DNA of 64,000 bases from Flavobacteriales bacterium UBA5040 (GTDB lineage Bacteria; Bacteroidota; Bacteroidia; Flavobacteriales; Weeksellaceae): contig DIBY01000024.1 in NCBI GenBank assembly GCA_002415135.1, positions 186,001 to 250,000 on the forward strand. The letters are read 5' to 3'. Under the pieces are notes generated by a model, which did no database searches, was not told where the DNA came from, and saw only the letters and a list, made by a program, of their open reading frames with translations. Shown one piece after another: positions 43,301 to 51,624 of this stretch. Position 1 is the first letter of the stretch; the number at the start of each line of letters is the position of its first letter. Both the position numbers and the translations under genes were made by a program.

Positions 43301-44607
43301 TTATTTTCTACATTATCATTATTAATATCACAGATATCAACGTTTGACGTCAATAAACTTTTAGAAATAAGATTAAGATTTAAAACAGCTGTTCTAAAGC
43401 AATTGGGATCAGACTGATTTTGGACACGAACGTGGAAAACTTTATTGCTGCTCAAAACAAAATTTGTCGGTTGCGGATTAACATTATTCTGAGCATCACC
43501 TAACGAATTATGAAAAGTAAAATTTAAACTGGCTGGATTTTGAGGAGTTAAATCAGCTAGATAATCCTCCAAATTAACATTGAAAGTATTGTTTCCACAG
43601 AAAATTTTAATAAAGTTTTTGGCTAAAGGAAAGTCCGATGCAAAAGTTACAGCAGAGGTATCTAGTAAAACATAATTGAGATTTCCACAGACGGGATAAG
43701 AAACTTTAACGGTAAAAATCTCATTCTTTGTTGGACACACATTAATCGTCTGTCCCGAGCCTACCATTTGATTAGCAGTATTAAACCAAGAAACTTGTGG
43801 AATGATTGCGTTGCCATTTGGTGTAAATTTCCACGCTTCATTTTGTGCTGCCCAGATACCAGAATTTCTATCTGCTGGCGAGTAGCCGACTGTTGACTCT
43901 GAATTGATAATTCCGATCAGGGAATTTTTAAATTTTGCTTCTGAACAAAGTTCTGGTTTATTTTCAACAAAGACCTCAACAATATTTGATCCTTCGGAAA
44001 GAACGATTTGGGAAGTCACGGTTTGAGCGCACCCCAACACTCTTCCTTTGTAGAAATTGACCACCAGTTTTCGACAAGGTGCCGTTCCGATGATGCTGTA
44101 ATAAACTTCAGAATCATCATTCTTAGAAAAAACCAAATCACTGAAGACACCAAAAATACTGTTTTTTGGCAGCGTAATACTCGGATTTAATTCCTCAACA
44201 TTCGGATAATTAACTTTCCCTAACTGCGAACTGTCAAAGGTAAGAACGCCGTTACTGCCGACGATAACCTTGTTGTAATTGTTACCGAAATAACAAAAAT
44301 TAAAAGGAATATCGATCTTACTGAAAAATAAATCATCAGCATCAGCATTCAGTGGAGTGCCGGCATTAAAATCGCCATAGGGCGTGAAGGTTTCTGAGGA
44401 AACTTCATAAGAATTTGTTTCGAAAAAAGTGGGATAAGTAGCCGTTAACTGCAGGCAATTTCCCTGTAATGGATAACTACAATCGATGACTGGATCTTCA
44501 TTACCAAGATGATCTGTAATTTTTACCGCATTACAAAAGTCCTGTCCAAATAGTGGAAAGTTGAATGTTAAAAAGGCTAGTACTAAAAAAATGACTCTTC
44601 GCTGCAT
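40396..44607 (-). CDS. Large secreted protein with a type IX secretion sorting domain
   Basis: 1403 residues. A signal peptide (MQRRVIFLVLAFLTFNFPLFGQD) is followed by an N-terminal beta domain. Then come about seven modules, each 100-130 residues, that begin with variants of CDxNxDGxxxxxL (CDINNDN, CDFNNDG, CDNNNDG, CDANLDG, CDAGNNG). The C-terminal ~85 residues (NAFTPNDDGINDTWVIDDL...FTGWVLVKNRN) are the type B sorting domain (gliding-motility-associated C-terminal). The CDxNxDG blocks resemble calcium-binding loops. Export by the gldKLMN-encoded system at 55-60 kb and attachment to or release from the surface are inferred. It is probably an adhesin or a structural surface protein; the ligand is unknown. 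Confidence 0.88.
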   Translation of the reverse strand: MQRRVIFLVLAFLTFNFPLFGQDFCNAVKITDHLGNEDPVIDCSYPLQGNCLQLTATYPTFFETNSYEVSSETFTPYGDFNAGTPLNADADDLFFSKIDIPFNFCYFGNNYNKVIVGSNGVLTFDSSQLGKVNYPNVEELNPSITLPKNSIFGVFSDLVFSKNDDSEVYYSIIGTAPCRKLVVNFYKGRVLGCAQTVTSQIVLSEGSNIVEVFVENKPELCSEAKFKNSLIGIINSESTVGYSPADRNSGIWAAQNEAWKFTPNGNAIIPQVSWFNTANQMVGSGQTINVCPTKNEIFTVKVSYPVCGNLNYVLLDTSAVTFASDFPLAKNFIKIFCGNNTFNVNLEDYLADLTPQNPASLNFTFHNSLGDAQNNVNPQPTNFVLSSNKVFHVRVQNQSDPNCFRTAVLNLNLISKSLLTSNVDICDINNDNVENNYQLSLLNSKLFASPINGSIHYFLSQTDADNNTNEITTANLVDNAKLYVTYKTSTCSQTFGPITINFKASPTVNSPVDYEYATCDYLIDNTEFFPLNGVLGPLVTSDPNVKTTVYATYQDAYAGTGMPVITIKDGQYQVFVRVEDPGGCFSIATVNLKIKFTKIESKDRTEYICFNGTDDVNIDLNDYAPAMLLQLPVGITTSFFLTMADAEADRNPISNMQTITENGNLISKTFYVRFSDATACYAVKALTINLVHVIINQSQFEVCDFNNDGQETMILSSLSSKIVGSQNGTVSYFTNLADAKNNYNAITQIQVQNTAKLFVRIKSYSCSDVFEIELNLVSTPVIKTTVSVVLDSVCDNNNDGLEPFDLTNFQTEIYTGSEAVTFQYYTGYNATNNSLTGLIGNPKTFVIPKNSIVYVKVAFASGCFSVSTLNIQLNFLPVIILKSAELKKCDYEFNLNESFNLNDALPQLFAQSENTYPLGDITVSYYETQSAANAGIASTQISSTIVTIISRKVVWARFTSKTIGCYSVAPIELQTYLPPKAMNSTIGNICDANLDGLYDVDLTNFTDRMVYTLSADNYFSFFISKTDADNNTNPILNPEKYSFAPSVTRIWVRVENIPGCFDTAYIDFGLGTKITFNNAGPILLNACDAGNNGEENVNLTQFENDIFTGSASFEYYPTFLDLNNGTNKIAAPTNYLFKENSGPQKIFVKVNTAGFCPGFVEINLKLKKTPMFTLPDYYFCPEGFVDIKPDLSNLDLIAFEWKNPAGEIVSTTKELKSVKTAGIYTLKVTAYNNCTFTTEFNVKVYEVPVITNLMASGNSYTVIATGSKKILYSIDGINYQETNAFYNLPYGVITFYVKFEGSDCAAVIKKGLVLNIKNAFTPNDDGINDTWVIDDLNVFDGEKTNIKVFNRFKEKVFEQESASRLEWNGQTLSRVVPTDSYWYVLTLADGRVFTGWVLVKNRN

Positions 44608-44844
44608 AATATACAGTTGGTTTTTTTTGTTGTTGACCTTTCAAAATTTGTGTGTTTTTTTGGAAAGAAATTTCCATCATTTTGTGACCGCAATCTACGT
44701 TTTTATTTAACAGATTTTAATATATTTTTTGGTCAAAAACACGAATTTTATTTTTATTTCCTGATTTTCTGTTAAAAAATAAATATCTAACGGCTTGAAA
44801 GCTGCGCAAATAGGAAAATGAACAGGGTTTAGACCAGTACTGTA
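44608..44844. other. Upstream region of the large secreted protein
   Basis: About 240 bp, AT-rich with T runs near the gene. It likely contains the promoter. No clear TAnnTTTG with a -33 element was fixed and no coding region is seen. Confidence 0.5.
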
Positions 44845-44874
44845 AAGCCGATATGATTTTCGTCATATCGGCTT
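44845..44874. other. Perfect 12-bp inverted repeat without T run
   Basis: Arms AAGCCGATATGA and TCATATCGGCTT (44845-44856, 44863-44874) around a TTTTCG loop. There is no T run on either strand, so it is less like an intrinsic terminator. It may be a protein-binding site or a stable hairpin ending the broken hydrolase transcript. Confidence 0.6.
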
Positions 44875-44961
44875 CCCATCTAAAAATAATTGAGGTAGTG
44901 ATAAGCAGTTTTTATTAATGTGCTTTTACATCAGAAAATGCGCTTTAATATCAAATTCATT

Positions 44962-46083
44962 TTAGGCTAGTAAGTAAGAACGGTCTGAAACTCTTTGCCG
45001 TTTCGCGATTAGGTTTTGATCAGTATCATTTAAAACTGAAATGACATCTGCCTGAACGACGGAACTCGAAAGATAATTCCAATGATTTCCCACTTGAAAT
45101 TTAAAATTGGTATTGAGGTCATTTTTAACTTCAGTACAATCAATCACTGAAATGATATCGGTAAGGTTTGAATCTGAGCTTGGTCCCATTTTCCCTAATC
45201 TTGGCGAAAGAATATTTTTAGAGAACTGCGAGATTCCTAGAATATTATCTTTTCGGTTGACATAAACAGTTACGCGATTGGCTAACTTTGGAAGTTTAAT
45301 AAAAGATTCTTCCGCCTCTTCGAACACTCTGAAACTCACATCAGCACTCAATTAAATAACTTGATCGATGACGCGCGAAATATTTTCGGTTTTTAAACTG
45401 TACAGCATACTTTGTAATAATCGATTTCCCATGCTGTGCGCCATAATATGAATTCGCTGATTACAGGGAACTAAATTTTTGTCAGAAAAAATGTCTTTCA
45501 GAAATTGAGTGTAAAAATAAAAGAGTCGAAGCAACGAATTACCCGAATTAATGCTCGCCGCCTTATCATCAAAATAAGTGAGTGGGAAAATAGAACTGGA
45601 AGCGGGCCAACTGATTAATAAAATATTATTCACAGGCGATTTAGGATTATCGACATACAGTTTTTTGAGTTCGAGAATGGCTTGCAATTCGTCATCGAAA
45701 TCGTAGGCATAACCGTGAATAAAGATCAGCACATCATTGCGCTCTTTAGTCGCCGACATTTCTTTGTACAGATCATAAAACATCCGCTGAGTTCCACCCA
45801 GGTTATTGGCTGTCAAATCAGATTGAATTAATTTTTTTTCTTTTTTTAAAACTTCTAACACGTCTTCGTAACCACTTTTCTGAGGTTCAGACAGCATTTT
45901 GTAATCTAAAATATTTCTTCCTTTATAATTCTTTTTCTTTAACTCTTCCTTAGTTGGTTCTTTCCAACCTTGAAAATTACATTTTGCAATTCTGAAATTG
46001 GGTACAGAAACCTCTTCATTTGAAAATGATTCTTTTCCATTTTCTATCACGATTTTACGGTTGCTTAAAATAAATACTGACAT
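44962..46083 (-). pseudogene. Alpha/beta hydrolase (DUF900-like) split by an in-frame stop codon
   Basis: Two reading stretches in the same frame, 243 and 129 codons, separated only by one TAA at 45352-45354 (IDQVI-stop-LSADVSFRVFEE). The upstream part has the HSMGN nucleophile elbow (Ser217) and FIHGYAYDFDDE of the hydrolase core. The downstream part carries VYVNRKDNILG and a GNHWNYL segment that should supply the catalytic His. The family sequence expected at the stop is LLSADV, and TTA to TAA is one base change, so a single nonsense mutation explains it. The second half has no ATG near its start, only TTG. The product is therefore probably inactive; read-through or a sequencing error are alternatives. 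Confidence 0.8.
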
Positions 46084-46307
46084 GGCTTTGTGTTTTTGAT
46101 GGTTGTTTTTATCAATTAAAGTTACAGATATTTAATGAGTTACGTTAAAAAGCTGTTTTTTAATTTAAAAGAAATTAGCCATACAACTTCGCTTTAATTT
46201 CAAACAATAATGATAATATTTTAATTTATTTAAAACACAAGCCGACACATCATATTTAAAGAAAAGAAAACCGTTAAAAACCACTTTTTCTTTTCCTCAC
46301 TTTTCGC

Positions 46308-46315
46308 TAAATTTG
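46308..46315 (+). promoter_or_regulatory. TAnnTTTG -7 box of glnS, four bases before the ATG
   Basis: TAAATTTG, then CCAA and ATG 46320. There is no TTTG at the -33 position, only a T run. Confidence 0.6.
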
Positions 46316-46319
46316 CCAA

Positions 46320-48005
46320 ATGAACAATCCTATGGAAGAAGATAAAAAATCCCTCAATTTTATTGAGCAAATTATAGAAGAAGATATCGCCAATGGTTTT
46401 CCAAAAGATAAATTGCGTTTCCGTTTTCCGCCAGAGCCAAATGGTTATTTGCACGTTGGTCATACCAAAGCGATTTGCATTAACTTCGGTTTGGGTGAAA
46501 AATATGGTGCGCCTGTAAACCTTCGTTTTGATGATACCAACCCTGAGAAAGAAGAACAGGAATTTGTAGATTCTATTAAAGCAGATATTGACTGGTTAGG
46601 TTTTAAATATGATCAGGAATTGTATGCGTCTGATTATTTCGACCAATTATATGATTGGGCTGTTCAAATGATCAAAGATGGTAAAGCTTATATCGATGAG
46701 CAACCATCAGAAAAAATTACAGAACAAAGAAAAACACCTTTCGAAGATGGAGTTGAATCTCCATTTAGAAACCGTCCTACGGATGAAAGTTTAGATCTTT
46801 TCGAAAAAATGAAAAACGGCGAATTCGAAGAAGGTACGATGTCGCTCCGTGCAAAAATCGACATGACTTCTCCGAATATGAATATGCGTGATCCTGTTAT
46901 GTACCGTATTTTAAAAAGACCACATCACCGAACGGGCGACAAATGGAAAATCTATCCGATGTACGATTGGGCACATGGTGAATCAGACTATATCGAGCAG
47001 ATTTCTCACTCTCTATGTTCCTTAGAATTCGAAAATCACCGTCCGTTGTACGATTGGTATTTGGATCAGATTTATGATAAAGCTAAAACCAGAAACAAAC
47101 AACGTGAATTTGCACGAATGAATGTTTCTTACATGATCACGTCTAAAAGAAAATTACAAAGATTAGTTGCTGAAAATGCAGTTACGGGTTGGGATGATCC
47201 AAGAATGCCAACCATTTCCGGTATGCGTAGATTAGGTTTCACCCCAACTTCTATTAAAAAATTCATCGACAGAGTTGGTGTTGCGAAAAGAGAAAATCTC
47301 ATCGACATTCAGTTGCTTGAATTTTTCGTTCGGGAAGATTTAAATAAAATTGCCACTCGAGTAATGGCAGTCGTAGATCCAGTGAAATTGGTGATCACCA
47401 ATTATCCAGAAAGTGAGGAGGAATTTTTAGAGACCGAAAACAATCCAGAGCAAGAAGACGCGGGAACAAGAACAGTTCCCTTTTCGAGAGAATTGTACAT
47501 CGAAAGAGAAGACTTTAAAGAAGAAGGGAACAAGAAATTTTTCCGTTTGAAATTGGGTGGAGAAGTTCGTTTAAAATCCGCTTATATCATTAAAGCAGAA
47601 AGCGTAGATAAAGATGAAAATGGTGAAATCACAACCATTTACGCGACGTACGACGAGAAAAGCAAATCTGGAAGTGGCACCGAAGAAAGTTTACGAAAAG
47701 TTAAAGGCACGCTTCACTGGGTTTCGGCAAAACATGCCATTCCGGTGGATGTTAGAATTTACGACCGTTTATTTACTACACCACAACCAGATGCAGAAAA
47801 GGAAACGGATTTTATGCAGTTCATCAATCCTGAAAGTTTAAAAATCGTGCAGGGATTTGCAGAAAAAAGTTTGAAAGATGCTGAAATTGGTCATCCATAT
47901 CAGTTCCAAAGAATTGGCTATTTCACCAAAGACCGTGATTCTTCCGCAGAGAAATTGGTTTTTAACAGAACCGTAACATTAAAAGACGGCTACAAACCAG
48001 AATAA
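46320..48005 (+). CDS. glnS: Glutamine-tRNA ligase
   Basis: 561 residues; charges tRNA-Gln. The class I HIGH motif is PPEPNGYLHVGHTKAICIN and the KMSKS-type loop is ITSKRKLQRL. RFDDTNPEKE of the active site and DWAHGESDYIEQISHSLCSLEFE of the glutamine-binding region are also present. The C-terminal two-barrel anticodon domain occupies about 340-555. The start used is ATG 46320, as the TAnnTTTG box implies; the next ATG, four codons on (MEEDKK), is a second possibility. A terminator follows the gene. Confidence 0.96.
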   Translation: MNNPMEEDKKSLNFIEQIIEEDIANGFPKDKLRFRFPPEPNGYLHVGHTKAICINFGLGEKYGAPVNLRFDDTNPEKEEQEFVDSIKADIDWLGFKYDQELYASDYFDQLYDWAVQMIKDGKAYIDEQPSEKITEQRKTPFEDGVESPFRNRPTDESLDLFEKMKNGEFEEGTMSLRAKIDMTSPNMNMRDPVMYRILKRPHHRTGDKWKIYPMYDWAHGESDYIEQISHSLCSLEFENHRPLYDWYLDQIYDKAKTRNKQREFARMNVSYMITSKRKLQRLVAENAVTGWDDPRMPTISGMRRLGFTPTSIKKFIDRVGVAKRENLIDIQLLEFFVREDLNKIATRVMAVVDPVKLVITNYPESEEEFLETENNPEQEDAGTRTVPFSRELYIEREDFKEEGNKKFFRLKLGGEVRLKSAYIIKAESVDKDENGEITTIYATYDEKSKSGSGTEESLRKVKGTLHWVSAKHAIPVDVRIYDRLFTTPQPDAEKETDFMQFINPESLKIVQGFAEKSLKDAEIGHPYQFQRIGYFTKDRDSSAEKLVFNRTVTLKDGYKPE

Positions 48006-48025
48006 ATTTTAATCGATATAATTTA

Positions 48026-48054
48026 AAACTTCGGAAATTCCGGAGTTTTTTTTT
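48026..48054 (+). terminator. Intrinsic terminator of glnS
   Basis: Stem AAACTTCGG/CCGGAGTTT with one G-T pair and a short AAATT loop followed by a T run. Confidence 0.85.
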
Positions 48055-48226
48055 GATCAATTTGAGTTGAATGAATTAGAATTGTGATAGATGAATAATA
48101 ATTTTAAGGATTAATTCAAAGATGTTTGTTAAGAAAAACCAAAAGCACCTTTAATTTTATGTAAAATTCTCTCTTGAGACAGCCTCATCCTATTTTTATA
48201 ATTATCTTCGCATCGAATTTATTGAA

Positions 48227-49399
48227 ATGAAAAAAACACTTACTACAATATTCTTATTTGTTTTCTTAATATCATTCGCTCAGGAATCGATCAATTTTGA
48301 AAACGCCACTTTCAAAGAAATTTTAGCCAAAGCAAAACGCGAGAAAAAACTGGTTTTCATGGATGCATATGCTTCATGGTGTGGACCTTGTAAATTAATG
48401 GAGAAAAATATTTTCCCACTTCCAGCCGTGAAGGAATATTTCAACGCCAATTTCATCAATGCCAGATTTGATATGGAAAAAGGAGAAGGTCGAGACATCG
48501 CGATGAAGTATCAAGTACGCTCCTATCCTTCTTACCTATTCTTAAATGGTGATGGTGAAGTAGTTATGAAAAACTATGGATATATGGGAGAGCAGGATTT
48601 TATAGCCATTGCAAAAGAAGCTAACAATCCACTTTTAGCAACTGGAAATCCAAAAGAGTTATTTGAAAAAGGAGAAAGTGATCCTGCGTTTTTATTAAAT
48701 ATGATGCGTCAGAATGCTCAAACAGATTATGAGTTGGCGAAAAAGGTTTCAGAGCGCTATTTTAAAGGTAAAAAAGATCAGCAATTAACCAGAGATGATA
48801 TCGGAATGTTACTTTATTTTGTAAAATCTCCGACTGATTCAAATTATCAGGTTTTTAAAGATAGAAAAGAAGATATCGTAAAAGAAATGTCGGAAGATAT
48901 CTATAATCAGTTTGATGTAAATATTAAAATTTCAAAAGTGATGGAAAGTTCTTTAAATCAGAACACCGGAGTCATCGATGATGAATATTTCTACAAAAAC
49001 GCAATTCCTTTAGTTGGAAAAACAGAAGCAGAAACCGCCCTTAACCGGATGAAGGTAATCTACTATCCGAATGTTGGTAATTATAAAGAATACGAGAAAG
49101 CAGCTTTGCTTTACTACAAAAATGCTAACGATTTCGATTCGGAAGAGTTATTAAAAGCAGCCTGGATCTTCGGTGAACATATTGATAATAAGACCTCCTT
49201 AAAAAAAGCGGAAGAATGGGCAGAAAAATCAGTGATGAAAACTGAAACTGCAGAGAACACTTTTATTCTAGCAAAAATTTATGATAAGACAGGAAAAAAA
49301 GCCAATGCGCAAATGTACGCAGAAATGTCTAAAAACTTAGCTGAACAACAAGGAAAAGATTCTTCTGCAGCAACGCAGCTTTTACAAAAACTTAAATAA
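48227..49399 (+). CDS. Exported thioredoxin-fold protein
   Basis: 390 residues with a signal peptide (MKKTLTTIFLFVFLISFAQ). The thioredoxin fold is at about 25-135, with catalytic Cys52 and Cys55 in WCGPCK and the cis-proline region YQVRSYPSYLFL. The rest (about 140-390) is helical, TPR-like in its repeating Ala/Glu/Lys-rich helices (AEEWAEKSVMKTETAENTFILAKIYDKTGKKANAQMYAEMSKNL). A periplasmic redox role is likely. The partner is unknown. A DUF3575 gene follows 10 bp later, so they are probably in one operon. Confidence 0.82.
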   Translation: MKKTLTTIFLFVFLISFAQESINFENATFKEILAKAKREKKLVFMDAYASWCGPCKLMEKNIFPLPAVKEYFNANFINARFDMEKGEGRDIAMKYQVRSYPSYLFLNGDGEVVMKNYGYMGEQDFIAIAKEANNPLLATGNPKELFEKGESDPAFLLNMMRQNAQTDYELAKKVSERYFKGKKDQQLTRDDIGMLLYFVKSPTDSNYQVFKDRKEDIVKEMSEDIYNQFDVNIKISKVMESSLNQNTGVIDDEYFYKNAIPLVGKTEAETALNRMKVIYYPNVGNYKEYEKAALLYYKNANDFDSEELLKAAWIFGEHIDNKTSLKKAEEWAEKSVMKTETAENTFILAKIYDKTGKKANAQMYAEMSKNLAEQQGKDSSAATQLLQKLK

Positions 49400-49409
49400 T
49401 TTATCGGTT

Positions 49410-50033
49410 TTGAAAAAAACAATTCTACTTTTTTCCATTATACTTGGTTTTTTAAGCAATGCTCAAAATCAAGATTCCGCGATTTCTAAAAAAATCTATG
49501 TCAAGGCAAATGCCTTATTCCTCCCTATTGGAATATTAAATGCAGGCATCGAATATCAATTAAAAGATAAAGTTACATTACAGGCAGATGTATTTATTTC
49601 TCCCTGGAAATCCTTCGCCGGAACTTACATGCAAGTTTACATGGCAGGGTTTGAAGGACGTTATTATTTTAAAGAAGCTTTTAAGCATTGGTATGTTGGA
49701 GCCAATATTTCTGGTGCAAGATTTATAATGCAAAAATATTTTTTTACTGGAAATGGAATTGCACAGTATACCCCTGAATCACCAATTTACGATAGTAAAG
49801 ATCTTTATCAGGATGGATATGCAATTATTATCGGTGCAACTCTAGGATATCAATTCCAACTGAGTGAACGCTGGAATATGGACTTATATTTGGGAGCAGG
49901 AAGTGCACAAAGTTTATACAAAGGATATCATAAAGAATTGGGGATACGCTATGACGACGATGGTCGAACATGGAACAAAAGTGGCGAATGGGTTCCCTAC
50001 CGCGGAGGCGTTATGATTAGCTACAAACTATAA
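49410..50033 (+). CDS. DUF3575-family outer-membrane-like protein
   Basis: 207 residues starting at TTG 49410 (MKKTILLFSIILGFLSNAQN, a signal peptide). The body matches DUF3575: VKANALFLPIGILNAGIEYQLKDKVTLQADVFISPWKSF and GFEGRYYFKEAFKHWYVGANISGARF. Later strands include YAIIIGATLGYQFQLSERWNMDLYLGAGSAQ and it ends SYKL, as in small barrels. Function unknown. Weak initiation at TTG and the 10-bp gap behind the thioredoxin-fold gene suggest translational coupling. Confidence 0.78.
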   Translation: MKKTILLFSIILGFLSNAQNQDSAISKKIYVKANALFLPIGILNAGIEYQLKDKVTLQADVFISPWKSFAGTYMQVYMAGFEGRYYFKEAFKHWYVGANISGARFIMQKYFFTGNGIAQYTPESPIYDSKDLYQDGYAIIIGATLGYQFQLSERWNMDLYLGAGSAQSLYKGYHKELGIRYDDDGRTWNKSGEWVPYRGGVMISYKL

Positions 50034-50035
50034 TT

Positions 50036-50239
50036 ATGAATATAAAAAGCACCAGATTTGCAGTAATTGCCGCAATTACATTTATCATCTTATTTCTCTT
50101 TAACTATATCGGTAACACACAACCAGATAAAATAGAAAGAGCATTAATGACTGCTGTGGCAGGCGTTGTCGGTTTGACAATTGGAATGTGGTTCGTCCAT
50201 AAAAACTCAAAAGATGACACGCATCATGACTTTGATTAG
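50036..50239 (+). CDS. Small membrane protein of unknown function
   Basis: 67 residues with two membrane helices (about 7-25 and 38-56) and an acidic, His-containing tail (HKNSKDDTHHDFD). Not recognised. Only 2 bp separate it from the DUF3575 gene, so it is the third gene of that operon. The terminator follows it. Confidence 0.65.
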   Translation: MNIKSTRFAVIAAITFIILFLFNYIGNTQPDKIERALMTAVAGVVGLTIGMWFVHKNSKDDTHHDFD

Positions 50240-50256
50240 ATGCATAAAATACAACG

Positions 50257-50287
50257 ATAGACTTCAAACGAGGTCTATTTTTATTTT
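50257..50287 (+). terminator. Intrinsic terminator of the thioredoxin-fold operon
   Basis: Stem ATAGACTTC/GAGGTCTAT (one G-T pair) with an AAAC loop followed by a T-rich run. Confidence 0.8.
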
Positions 50288-50321
50288 TAAAAACCGCTTC
50301 CTTTTTTCTTTTCAGAATTAA

Positions 50322-50329
50322 TATCTTTG
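50322..50329 (+). promoter_or_regulatory. TAnnTTTG -7 box of dusB, four bases before the ATG
   Basis: TATCTTTG, then CACC and ATG 50334. No -33 element was recognised. Confidence 0.6.
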
Positions 50330-50333
50330 CACC

Positions 50334-51329
50334 ATGATAAAAATCGGTAATATTGAACTGCCCGAATTTCCATTATTGCTTGCACCGATGGAAGATGTGT
50401 CTGATCCGCCCTTTCGCAGGTTATGTAAAATGCATGGTGCAGACATGATGTACTCTGAGTTTATTTCCTCAGAAGGGTTGATTCGTGATGCGATGAAAAG
50501 CATGAAAAAACTCGATATTTTTGATTACGAAAGACCTGTCGGAATTCAGATTTTCGGTGGTGATGAAGAGGCAATGGCACTTTCTGCTAAAATCGTAGAA
50601 GCTGTAAATCCAGATATCGTCGATATTAATTTTGGTTGTCCCGTAAAAAAGGTAGTTTGTAAAGGAGCTGGAGCTGGTGTTTTAAAAGACATCGACCTAA
50701 TGATTCGCTTAACTAAAGCGGTTGTGAATTCCACGCATCTTCCAGTGACTGTAAAAACCCGTTTGGGTTGGGATACAGAATCCATTAATATTATGGAGGT
50801 TGCAGAACGACTTCAGGAAGTTGGTGTAAAAGCTTTAACCATCCACGCCAGAACCCGTGCGCAAATGTATAAGGGTGAAGCAGACTGGAATTACATTCAC
50901 GCCGTAAAAAATAATCCCAATATTGAAATTCCTATTTTTGGAAACGGTGATATCGATTCGGCTCAAAAAGCCTGGGAGTATAAAAATAAATTCGACTGCG
51001 ACGGCATTATGATCGGTCGTGGCGCGATTGGTTATCCCTGGATTTTTAATGAAGTAAAACACTTTTTTGAAACTGGAGAAATTTTACCTGAACCAACAAT
51101 TAGTCAACGATTAGAAGCAGTTCGTCAACACGCCGAATGGAGCAAAGATTGGAAAGGCGAACGTTTAGGTTTGATTGAAATGAGACAACATTACGGCAAC
51201 TATTTCCGTGGAATTCCTCATTTTAAAGATTTTCGTCGAAAGTTTTTAGAGGTTTTCACTTTAGAAGAAATGGATGGTGTGATTGCAGAAGCAGATGCCT
51301 TTTACAAGGATTTCGAATTTGTCAGTTAA
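50334..51329 (+). CDS. dusB: tRNA-dihydrouridine synthase
   Basis: 331 residues; reduces uridines in tRNA D-loops with FMN and NADPH. The TIM-barrel start PLLLAPMEDVSDPPFRRLCK binds FMN. The catalytic cysteine is in NFGCPVKKVVCKGAGAG, with later VTVKTRLGW, IHARTRAQMYKG and NGDIDS-type phosphate-binding motifs. The DusB-type C-terminal helical domain (about 245-325) contains the RNA-binding EMRQHYGNYFRGIPHFKDFRRK. The name follows the usual assignment for single-copy Bacteroidetes enzymes. Confidence 0.93.
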   Translation: MIKIGNIELPEFPLLLAPMEDVSDPPFRRLCKMHGADMMYSEFISSEGLIRDAMKSMKKLDIFDYERPVGIQIFGGDEEAMALSAKIVEAVNPDIVDINFGCPVKKVVCKGAGAGVLKDIDLMIRLTKAVVNSTHLPVTVKTRLGWDTESINIMEVAERLQEVGVKALTIHARTRAQMYKGEADWNYIHAVKNNPNIEIPIFGNGDIDSAQKAWEYKNKFDCDGIMIGRGAIGYPWIFNEVKHFFETGEILPEPTISQRLEAVRQHAEWSKDWKGERLGLIEMRQHYGNYFRGIPHFKDFRRKFLEVFTLEEMDGVIAEADAFYKDFEFVS

Positions 51330-51443
51330 CAAGAGTCAAGTTTAAAGTAAAAAGAGCCAAGTTAAATATTGGTCGATTTATTCTTAGTTGTTTCAAAAAA
51401 TGAGAGGACTTCAATTAATAAATTAATTTCTCTTCTTCCCAAT

Positions 51444-51566
51444 TTCCTAGCCCTGATTGAACGGGTTTGTTTGAGCTCTTTTTACAGATTTTGTTGTGGG
51501 ATTGAAGCGATGGAAAATCTGTAAAAAAGCGAGCCGAGAAAGCAGGTTCCTGGCTCCTGAAAAGTT
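51444..51566 (+). repeat. Dispersed intergenic element, copy 6
   Basis: Starts TAGCCCTGATTGAACGGG and GTTTGAGCTCTTTTTACAG. A variable centre and CTGTAAAAAAGCGAGC follow, and it ends GAAAGCAGGTTCCTGGCTCCT. The ACAGATTTT/AAAATCTGT arms can form a hairpin. Confidence 0.8.
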
Positions 51567-51624
51567 TTTAGAATTTACGTAACTTTTGCCTTGTTTAGAG
51601 GACTAATCAATTAAATTTAACCGA

